Positions 1 through 6,529 of a stretch of DNA of 7,330 bases are shown piece after piece. The notes under the pieces are model-generated. The model worked only from the letters and a program-made list of their open reading frames with translations. It ran no database searches and was not told the origin of the DNA. A program made the position numbers and the translations under genes. Each line of letters starts with the position of its first letter. Position 1 is the stretch's first letter. This stretch comes from an uncultured Selenomonadales bacterium (GTDB lineage Bacteria > Bacillota > Negativicutes > Selenomonadales > Selenomonadaceae), in contig CAMZDU010000045.1 of assembly GCA_947305445.1 (NCBI GenBank), positions 1 through 7,330 of the forward strand. Direction: 5' to 3'.

Positions 1-26
1 GAACTGTGAGGTCTGCCCAATTCATC

Positions 27-59
27 TTGACATAGACACAACAGATAATTGTCTATAAG
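27..59 (+). promoter_or_regulatory. Probable promoter of the acyltransferase gene
   Basis: A perfect TTGACA -35 box lies at 27-32. The -10 box is less certain: TGTCTA at 50-55 gives the ideal 17-base spacing but matches poorly, and TATAAG at 54-59 matches better but gives a 21-base gap. The site lies 30-60 bases before the ATG at 86, with no other gene start nearby. An inverted repeat overlaps both boxes and is listed separately. Confidence 0.5.
32..56. promoter_or_regulatory. Inverted repeat, candidate operator in the promoter
   Basis: ATAGACA at 32-38 and TGTCTAT at 50-56 are perfect 7-base inverted arms around an 11-base centre. The arms overlap the end of the -35 box and the likely -10 region, where a bound dimeric repressor would block RNA polymerase. 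The pattern does not match a Fur, PerR or BlaI/CopY box that I recognise, so no regulator is named. It is not followed by a T-run, so a terminator is unlikely. Confidence 0.4.
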
Positions 60-85
60 TGACTATGTTTTAAGTAGCAGCTGAC

Positions 86-1186
86 ATGAACTCGCGCATT
101 TACGCATTGGACAATTTAAAATGGTTCATAATCTGGCTTATGGTCGTGTTTCACGCGGCAATGTGTTACATGGCTTACGCGCCGGAGTGGTGGTACGTCG
201 TCGACGCGGCAGACCCGCAATTTTCGGCGACGGTTTTCGTTTGCTGGGCGGATATTTTTATCATGCCCGTGATGTTCTTCGTGTCGGGTTATTTCGGATT
301 GATGTCGTTGGCTCGGCACGGCGTGAAAAAATTTTGGCGCGGCAAACTCGTGCGAATAATTCTGCCGTGGATTTTCGGAGCAATGTTTATCGCGCCGCTC
401 GTAACGTACATAATCTTGGCCAGCCGTCACGCGCCGATAACCTTCTGCGAATTTTACACAACGCTGTTTTGGGGCGTGTTCTATCAACAGGCGCAATATT
501 GGTATCTGGGAGCATTGACGGCACTTTACGGGCTGTTGGTCTGGGTGAGCGACCTCTTCCCGAAAATTTTGACACGAACAAAACAATCGCCGACGTTGAA
601 ATTTTTCGCGGCGATATTTTTTACGGCGGCTGTGACAATCGGTTTAATCAGCACGCACATGCCGCCGGACACGTGGAAATTTTTTGCCTACATTTTAGTT
701 TTGCAACCGGTGCGCGTGCCGACTTACATTGCGATATTTTTTGCGGGAGCATTTGCTTGGCGGCAGAAATGGTTTACCGACGGCGGCTACGTTCCCGCAC
801 TGCGGAGTTGGGGCGCGGCGTTCGTGATATTTGGCGCGGTGTACATTTTGCAACGATTCGGCTTTGTATTCGCGCAGCTCGGCACGACAGAAAAAATTTG
901 GCTCAACGCAATTTGTCAGGCGACGTTTACGGTCTCATCAGTATTTTTTCTGACGAGTCTGTTTTTTAAAAAGCTGAACTTCACGTCGCCGCCGTTAAAA
1001 AATTTATCGGCAACGTCGTACGCAGTTTACTATCTGCACATGCCGATATTATTTTTCGTCGCGTGGAGCTTCCTGGGCGTGACGCTTGGCGTGTACGTAA
1101 AATATTTCGTCGTGTGTGCGCTGACGCTCGGCCTGTGTTTTTTATTGAGCTTCGCGGTTATAATTCAACTGCCGGGCTTCAGATAG
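86..1186 (+). CDS. Acyltransferase-3 family integral membrane protein
   Basis: This 366-residue protein is almost entirely hydrophobic, with about ten predicted membrane helices (roughly residues 11-30, 48-72, 91-112, 135-155, 170-188 and five more to the C-terminus). The N-terminus (ALDNLKWF...VVFHAAM) is typical of the acyltransferase-3 family: K12 and H23 fit the K/R-X10-H motif, His being the presumed catalytic residue in the first helix. The late YAVYYLHMP segment also fits the OpgC-like branch. Family members move acetyl or other acyl groups onto extracytoplasmic sugars, glycans or cell-wall components; the substrate here cannot be read from sequence. The start is constrained because an in-frame TAA at 71-73 lies just upstream and ATG 86 is the only ATG between; it has no clear Shine-Dalgarno sequence. 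The thioesterase start lies 53 bases after the stop with no terminator seen between, so cotranscription is possible. Confidence 0.85.
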   Translation: MNSRIYALDNLKWFIIWLMVVFHAAMCYMAYAPEWWYVVDAADPQFSATVFVCWADIFIMPVMFFVSGYFGLMSLARHGVKKFWRGKLVRIILPWIFGAMFIAPLVTYIILASRHAPITFCEFYTTLFWGVFYQQAQYWYLGALTALYGLLVWVSDLFPKILTRTKQSPTLKFFAAIFFTAAVTIGLISTHMPPDTWKFFAYILVLQPVRVPTYIAIFFAGAFAWRQKWFTDGGYVPALRSWGAAFVIFGAVYILQRFGFVFAQLGTTEKIWLNAICQATFTVSSVFFLTSLFFKKLNFTSPPLKNLSATSYAVYYLHMPILFFVAWSFLGVTLGVYVKYFVVCALTLGLCFLLSFAVIIQLPGFR

Positions 1187-1224
1187 CGGCGCGTATCAAA
1201 ATTGAGCTGACTCGAATAATTTCC

Positions 1225-1231
1225 AAAGGAG
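1225..1231 (+). promoter_or_regulatory. Ribosome binding site fixing the thioesterase start
   Basis: AAAGGAG sits 8 bases before the ATG at 1240. The open frame extends back to an ATG at 1063, inside the acyltransferase gene, but this site and family homology from residue 1 onward place the true start at 1240. Confidence 0.85.
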
Positions 1232-1239
1232 CTGATTTT

Positions 1240-1632
1240 ATGGCGGACGATTACTGTTTTGCTTGCGGGGAAAAAAATCCGATTGGTTTGCACTTGACGT
1301 TTGACTTTGACGGCGAACGATTGACGACGAAAAAAATTTTGCCACGTGAGTTTGAAGGTTACGAGGGCACGGCGCACGGCGGCATACTCTCGACAATGCT
1401 AGATGAGGCCATGTGCAAATTCATCGACAGAAAATATAACGAGCGTGCATTGACGGGACGGCTTGAAGTCCGTTACAAATTTCCCACGCCGATTGAGCAG
1501 GAGCTGAAAATTTCCGCGTGGCAAGAATCACAACGGCGCAACATTATCGCCATGCGTGCAACGGTTCAAACGGCGGACGGCACGGTTACTGCGGAGGCGG
1601 CGGCAAAATTTGCGGTCGTGGCTTTGTCATGA
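1240..1632 (+). CDS. PaaI-like hotdog-fold thioesterase
   Basis: A 130-residue single-domain protein of the 4HBT/PaaI hotdog superfamily, presumably a cytoplasmic acyl-CoA thioesterase acting as a dimer or tetramer. The N-terminal C6-x2-C9-G-x3-NP-x-GL-x-L signature is common in one subgroup of these proteins. The central helix carries HGG at 47-49 followed by D55-E56, the usual position of the hotdog active-site residues. The conserved later strands (LEVRYKFPTPI, 75-85) are present, and the length is normal. The substrate is unknown. The stop TGA at 1630-1632 overlaps the rnr start in an ATGA arrangement, so the two genes are probably translated together although their functions have no obvious link. 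The same subgroup contains poorly characterised 'hypothetical' thioesterases, so only the fold and general activity are firm. Confidence 0.88.
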   Translation: MADDYCFACGEKNPIGLHLTFDFDGERLTTKKILPREFEGYEGTAHGGILSTMLDEAMCKFIDRKYNERALTGRLEVRYKFPTPIEQELKISAWQESQRRNIIAMRATVQTADGTVTAEAAAKFAVVALS

Positions 1633-3584
1633 GCAGACGCAAAAAATTTTTCGACCCGTATGAAGATTTTATCGTCGCCCCGCATTTTAAAAAGCCCGTG
1701 TATGTCGTCGGCAAACTCAGCGTTAATCTCAAGGGCTTCGGCTTTGTCGCGCCCGAAGACGGCGGCGCGGATATTTTTATTGGCGCGGAGGAATTGGGCA
1801 GCGCGTTGAACGGCGACCGCGTCAAAGTTCGCGTAATCGAACAGTACGGCTCGCGTCGCGAAGGTTCTGTTGTCGAAGTTTTGGAGCGCAAAAATCAAAT
1901 TATCGTCGGCACGCTGTCGAAATTCGGCAAAAAGAACGCCGTTATGCCCGATGATAAACGTATCGACAAAAAAATTATTCTGCCGCATTTCAAAGAAAAA
2001 TTTGAGCCCAAAACAAAAGTTGTCGTCAAAATTATTTCGTGGCAACCGTTGCGCGGCGAAGTCGTCGAAGTTGTGGGCAAGGAGAATTCGCCAGGCGTGG
2101 ACGTGCTGGCGGTTTTGCGTGCTCACGGCGTCGAAGACGACTTCCCGCCCGATGTTCAGGCTCAAGCGTCGCGAATCGAACTTGAGCCGACTGACGCCGA
2201 GATTGCCGGACGCCTTGACCGCCGCAACTTGAAAATCGTCACGATTGACGGCGAAGACGCTAAAGATTTGGACGACGGAGTTTTCGCCGAGGAACGCGAC
2301 GACGGATTTTTTTTAGGCGTTTACATTGCCGACGTCAGTCACTACGTGCGGCCGTACACCGCGCTTGACAACGAGGCTTTCGAGCGCGGCACGAGCATTT
2401 ATCCCGTTGACAGAGTTGTTCCAATGCTCCCGACCGAACTTTCCAACGGCATCTGCAGTTTAAATGCGGGCGTCGACCGTCTGTCCATGGCGTGCGAGAT
2501 GAATCTTGACGCGGCCGGCAATGTCGTCGACTATAAAATTTTTCCGACGGTGATTCACGTTTTTAAGCGGCTGACTTACACGCAGGTAAATAAATTTCTC
2601 GACGGCGATAAAATTCTTTCCGACTGTGCCGAAAATCTTCACGCGCTGAAAAAAGTTCACGGCTTGCGGAAAAAAATTCGCGACGAGCGCGGAGCAATCT
2701 ACTTCGACTTGCCGGAGCTGAAAGTACTTCTAAACGACGCGGGCAAGCCGATTAAAATTACCAAACGCGTGCAAACCGTCGCCGAGTCGATTATCGAAGA
2801 ATGCATGCTCCTTGCCAACGAGACTGTCGCCGCACACACGCTCCGAAAAAAAATTCCGAGTCTATATCGCGTGCACGAGCTGCCGTCGCCTGAAAAAGTG
2901 GAGACGTTCAATCAACTGCTGGCGCATTTCAGTTTGCATGTTGCGACATCGGGCGGACGCGAGCTTGAGCCGCGTGATTTCCAAAAAATTTTGTCGAAAG
3001 TCAAGAATTTGCCCGCCGAAAAAATCATCACGAGCTACGCCCTGCGGACGATGCAACAGGCGCGCTACTCGCCGGAGAACCTGGGACATTTCGGCCTGGC
3101 GGCAAAATTTTATACGCACTTCACTTCACCGATACGCCGCTACCCCGATTTAATCGTCCATCGCATGTTGCGGGCTAGTTGGGAGACGCCGCAGAATTTG
3201 CCGACTTTGGCAAAACGACTTGACGAGATTGCAAAGCATTCTTCCGAACGTGAGCGGCGGGCGATTGACATTGAGCGCGAGACGACCGATTTAAAAGCCG
3301 TCGAGTTCATGCAACGTTTTGTCGGACAGAACTTCGACGGCGTGATTGAGAGCGTCACTAATTTTGGATTCTTCGTCGAACTGGACAACGGCGTTGACGG
3401 TCTGGTTCGTGCGGCGGAAATCGGCGGCGACTATTATTCGTTCGTCGAGCGGGAATTCGCGCTTGTCGGCAACGCGACCGGCAGGAGCTTCCATATCGGC
3501 GACGCAGTCCGCGTGAAACTTTCCGCCGCAAGCACCAAACTTCGCCAGCTGAGCTTTGAACTTATCGAAGAACGCAGTTTGTAA
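1629..3584 (+). CDS. rnr: Ribonuclease R (3'-5' exoribonuclease)
   Basis: A 651-residue RNase II/R family enzyme that degrades RNA processively from the 3' end, including structured RNA, rRNA fragments and mRNA in trans-translation. Order of domains: cold-shock-like OB domains (about 24-75, with KGFGFVAPE, and about 90-150), the RNB catalytic domain (about 195-520), then S1 (about 568-647). The four metal-binding aspartates fit the D-x5-D-x-DD pattern at D207, D213, D215 and D216, and the hallmark TSPIRRYPDLIVHR motif is at 499-512. The helix-turn-helix domain common at the start of RNase R, and the basic C-terminal tail, are absent; E. coli (813 aa) and B. subtilis (about 780 aa) enzymes are longer. 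The frame is open upstream to 1518 but that part only shadows the thioesterase. ATG 1629 overlaps the thioesterase stop and lacks a good ribosome binding site, which implies coupling. No smpB or secG, frequent rnr neighbours in Firmicutes, is next to it. Confidence 0.95.
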   Translation: MSRRKKFFDPYEDFIVAPHFKKPVYVVGKLSVNLKGFGFVAPEDGGADIFIGAEELGSALNGDRVKVRVIEQYGSRREGSVVEVLERKNQIIVGTLSKFGKKNAVMPDDKRIDKKIILPHFKEKFEPKTKVVVKIISWQPLRGEVVEVVGKENSPGVDVLAVLRAHGVEDDFPPDVQAQASRIELEPTDAEIAGRLDRRNLKIVTIDGEDAKDLDDGVFAEERDDGFFLGVYIADVSHYVRPYTALDNEAFERGTSIYPVDRVVPMLPTELSNGICSLNAGVDRLSMACEMNLDAAGNVVDYKIFPTVIHVFKRLTYTQVNKFLDGDKILSDCAENLHALKKVHGLRKKIRDERGAIYFDLPELKVLLNDAGKPIKITKRVQTVAESIIEECMLLANETVAAHTLRKKIPSLYRVHELPSPEKVETFNQLLAHFSLHVATSGGRELEPRDFQKILSKVKNLPAEKIITSYALRTMQQARYSPENLGHFGLAAKFYTHFTSPIRRYPDLIVHRMLRASWETPQNLPTLAKRLDEIAKHSSERERRAIDIERETTDLKAVEFMQRFVGQNFDGVIESVTNFGFFVELDNGVDGLVRAAEIGGDYYSFVEREFALVGNATGRSFHIGDAVRVKLSAASTKLRQLSFELIEERSL

Positions 3585-3604
3585 TCATTCCTAATTTCAA
3601 ATCG

Positions 3605-3634
3605 AAAAGCCTCTTCCATGCGGAGGAGGCTTTT
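3605..3634. terminator. Bidirectional intrinsic terminator between convergent genes
   Basis: AAAAGCCTCTTCC at 3605-3617 pairs with GGAGGAGGCTTTT at 3622-3634, giving a 13-pair stem with one G-U wobble and the four-base loop ATGC. The A4/T4 flanks give a short U tract in both directions. It lies 20 bases after the rnr stop and 16 bases past the stop of the oppositely oriented repeat protein, so it can serve both transcripts. Confidence 0.9.
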
Positions 3635-3650
3635 AATTCGATTGAAATTT

Positions 3651-4022
3651 TTACCAACGCGGCGGAGGCGGTGGAGGCGGTGGCGGTCCGTAATGACCGT
3701 GGCTCGGCGGAGGCGGTGGAGGCGGTGGCGGTCCGTAATGACCGTGGCTCGGCGGAGGCGGTGGAGGCGGCGGCGGTCCGTAATGACCGTGGCTCGGCGG
3801 CGGACGATGATGTCCGTGCCGACGTTCCCAATCCTTGCGGTCGCGGCGTTCGTTTTCGATTTCGCGGTGGAGAATATGTTTGTCGCGGAAGTGCGACCAC
3901 TTGCTCATTTCGCGTGTCTCGACGGTTTGCTCGTCCAAACTGTCGACGGTTGCGGCTTGTACGTCTGCTTGTCCGCCGAAAATCATGAGACTTGCCGCAG
4001 TAGCGATTAAAAATTTTTTCAC
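3651..4022 (-). CDS. Secreted SHGHYG/poly-proline repeat protein, function unknown
   Basis: I do not recognise a family. Translation from GTG 4022 gives 123 residues. Residues 1-23 form a signal peptide (MKKFLIATAA start, hydrophobic core, cleavage after V-Q-A). Residues 24-73 are a charged, probably helical segment rich in Arg, Glu, Asp and His (for example ENERRDRKDWERRHGHH). The rest is three copies of SHGHYG followed by nine prolines, ending in Arg-Trp. No lipobox, LPXTG or other anchor is visible, so it should be exported and released or loosely bound. Histidines in the repeat could bind metal ions, but this is only inference. The frame stays open to ATG 4091, but that codon is upstream of the predicted transcription start; GTG 4022 follows a good ribosome binding site and begins exactly at the signal peptide. 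Nine-proline runs normally stall ribosomes unless EF-P is present. The gene has its own promoter and the terminator at 3605-3634. Confidence 0.75.
   Translation of the reverse strand: MKKFLIATAASLMIFGGQADVQAATVDSLDEQTVETREMSKWSHFRDKHILHREIENERRDRKDWERRHGHHRPPPSHGHYGPPPPPPPPPSHGHYGPPPPPPPPPSHGHYGPPPPPPPPPRW
3660..3803. repeat. 45-bp in-frame tandem repeat, about 3.2 copies
   Basis: The unit beginning TAATGACCGTGGCTCGGCGG spans 3691-3735 and 3736-3780. A partial copy lies before it (3660-3690, identical to the end of the unit) and another after it (3781 to about 3803). The two full copies differ only at 3726/3771 (T versus C), a silent proline-codon change. Each unit encodes SHGHYG plus nine prolines on the minus strand. 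The near identity indicates recent expansion or homogenisation. The guanine-rich plus strand (GGCGGAGGCGG pattern) has a finer 3/9-base periodicity. Confidence 0.97.
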
Positions 4023-4032
4023 GTCGTTCACT

Positions 4033-4039
4033 CTCCTTT
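4033..4039 (-). promoter_or_regulatory. Ribosome binding site selecting the GTG start at 4022
   Basis: Read on the minus strand, AAAGGAG precedes GTG 4022 by 10 bases. Another in-frame GTG at 4031 lies only one base after it and is too close to be used. Confidence 0.8.
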
Positions 4040-4070
4040 CCGGTATATTGAATGCGCAATTTTGATTTAA

Positions 4071-4099
4071 ATTGTATGGAACTTTGCGCACTGTGTCAA
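4071..4099 (-). promoter_or_regulatory. Near-consensus sigma-A-type promoter of the repeat protein gene
   Basis: On the minus strand TTGACA (4099-4094) is followed after exactly 17 bases by TACAAT (4076-4071). Initiation would fall near 4064, leaving an untranslated leader of about 42 bases before the GTG at 4022. This is the best promoter in the window and suggests substantial vegetative transcription. Confidence 0.88.
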
Positions 4100-4151
4100 T
4101 TACGAGCGAATTATAATTTGTTTAGAAATTGTACGTCGTCGAGAAATTTTG

Positions 4152-4646
4152 TTACGGACGATTTTTTATTGTCAAGTCGGCAACGGTCGCGTTCACAGCT
4201 CTGACCAAATCTTGTGGCGCGAGGATAATTTGCATGCCGCGAAGTCCCGCGCTGATTGAAATTTTTTTCAACGACACGGCGCGGCTGTCAAGGTACACGG
4301 GATAATTTTTCTTCGCGCCCAAAGGCGAGCAACCGCCGCGCACGTAACCCGTCAGCGGCAAAAGTTCTTTAAGCGCAATCATCTCGACGGATTTGTTGCC
4401 GCTTGCCGCGGCCAAAGCTTTCAGGTTGAGTTCGTCGCCGCCGCCGATAACCGCCATAATTACGCCCGACTTGTCGCCGCGAGCTACCAGCGTTTTAAAA
4501 ATCATGTCGATATCAAGTCCGGACATTTCGGCAACGTGCACGGCAGACAAATCGTTCTCGTCGACCGCGTAAGTTTTCAGCTCGTAATTAATTTTCAACC
4601 CGTCCAAAATTCTGGCGGCGTTGGTTTTCTTCAGTTGCTTGGCCAA
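4152..4646 (-). CDS. ybaK: Cys-tRNA(Pro) deacylase, YbaK/EbsC family
   Basis: A 164-residue single-domain protein of the YbaK/ProX editing family. Characterised members hydrolyse Cys-tRNA(Pro) made in error by prolyl-tRNA synthetase, acting in trans in the cytoplasm. Supporting features are the N-terminal KKTNAARILD start, the FKTLVARG segment with K51 where the family has its essential lysine, the GGGDELNLKALA stretch (68-80), and the diagnostic GYVRGGCSPLGAKK motif at 100-113. The length is that of stand-alone YbaK. The initiation codon is TTG at 4646, read as Met, supported by AGGAGG seven bases upstream. A 129-base gap separates it from the repeat-protein gene, which has its own promoter. 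No clear promoter could be found for ybaK itself, and no convincing terminator follows it. Related editing proteins clear other tRNAs, so exact specificity is inferred from family membership. Confidence 0.92.
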   Translation of the reverse strand: MAKQLKKTNAARILDGLKINYELKTYAVDENDLSAVHVAEMSGLDIDMIFKTLVARGDKSGVIMAVIGGGDELNLKALAAASGNKSVEMIALKELLPLTGYVRGGCSPLGAKKNYPVYLDSRAVSLKKISISAGLRGMQIILAPQDLVRAVNATVADLTIKNRP

Positions 4647-4653
4647 AAAAAAT

Positions 4654-4659
4654 CCTCCT
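4654..4659 (-). promoter_or_regulatory. Perfect AGGAGG ribosome binding site for the TTG start of ybaK
   Basis: Minus-strand AGGAGG lies 7 bases before TTG 4646. The strong site compensates for the weak initiation codon and excludes a start further inside the gene. Confidence 0.88.
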
Positions 4660-4770
4660 GTCAGTTTAGATTTTCAATCAACCGAATATTAATTGGCTTG
4701 AGGTGAACGAAGTGGATTGTTATTGGAAGCTCTGATAGTTTTGCGGGCAAGAAATTTGTACTTGACGAGC

Positions 4771-4834
4771 AAAAAAAGACCGCCCAAAAATTTCACGAGC
4801 ATTGGTATAACATACGCTTGCGGGCGTTTTTTTT
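4771..4834. terminator. Possible bidirectional terminator or structured RNA element
   Basis: On the plus strand CGCCC (4781-4785) can pair with GGGCG (4822-4826), followed directly by eight T residues (4827-4834). Seven A residues at 4771-4777 give a T-run on the opposite strand. Inside is a second helix, AGC (4798-4800) and GTAT (4805-4808) with ATAC (4812-4815) and GCT (4816-4818), around the loop AAC and with a four-base bulge. The long internal loops make it weaker than the other two hairpins, and it terminates no evident plus-strand gene. Confidence 0.4.
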
Positions 4835-4903
4835 GAGCAGAGACAATTTCGGCAACGTGGTGAATAGTCAGCCCGTAACCGTTGACTACCTGGAATAAAA
4901 CAC

Positions 4904-4934
4904 GCCCGTCTCTTTTCCGAGACGGGCTATTTTT
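4904..4934 (-). terminator. Intrinsic terminator of the purA-lysS unit
   Basis: GCCCGTCTC (4904-4912) and GAGACGGGC (4919-4927) form a perfect 9-pair, GC-rich stem with the loop TTTTCC. On the minus strand it is followed by GTGTTTTATT, about 95 bases after the lysS stop. The plus strand also has a TATTTTT tail, so it may act in both directions. Confidence 0.85.
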
Positions 4935-5021
4935 GTCCGCACCTTGTCTACAGAGTGATTGATAAGTCCGAACGCGACGCCGTAAATTTTGCAACATTAT
5001 TTGTGGAACGTCGCGGAAAAA

Positions 5022-6527
<1,506 letters not shown>

Positions 6528-6529
<2 letters not shown>

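Larger units (their letters stand above)
4660..5021. other. Gene-poor spacer between lysS and ybaK
   Basis: This 362-base stretch holds the lysS terminator (4904-4934), a second terminator-like hairpin with A7/T8 flanks (4771-4834), and a TAGTCA/TGACTA inverted repeat (4865-4870 and 4883-4888). A 102-codon minus-strand frame (4997-4689) runs straight through both hairpins without a ribosome binding site or a recognisable family, so I do not call it a gene. No tRNA, rRNA or known riboswitch pattern was seen. A ybaK promoter must probably lie here, but the AT-rich candidate around 4685-4720 (TAATAT) has no convincing -35 box. Confidence 0.7.

Noticed and set aside
121..969. 282-codon plus-strand frame inside the acyltransferase gene
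   Set aside because: Arg-rich, non-hydrophobic shadow of the real membrane protein, which has family motifs and a fitting start.
1518..1628. N-terminal extension of RNase R from ATG 1518
   Set aside because: The 37 extra residues (Gly/His/Arg-rich) are an out-of-frame reading of the thioesterase and do not resemble the RNase R helix-turn-helix domain.
3618..4065. Several plus-strand frames opposite the repeat protein, rich in Arg/Trp or Glu/Val repeats
   Set aside because: They are antisense readings of the 45-bp repeat, without a promoter or ribosome binding site on that strand. The minus-strand frame has a signal peptide, promoter and terminator.
4136..4167. Possible hairpin TCGTC/GACGA followed by T6 on the plus strand at the end of ybaK
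   Set aside because: Only five pairs with a 16-base loop, inside the ybaK coding end, and no T-run on the strand where ybaK would need termination.
4741..4826. 8-bp direct repeat TTGCGGGC at 4741 and 4818
   Set aside because: Short, in DNA where GCGG words are common; no sign of a mobile element or attachment site between the copies.
4689..4997. 102-codon minus-strand open frame between lysS and ybaK
   Set aside because: It begins just after the lysS stop without a ribosome binding site, runs through the strong lysS terminator and a second hairpin, and matches no family I know.
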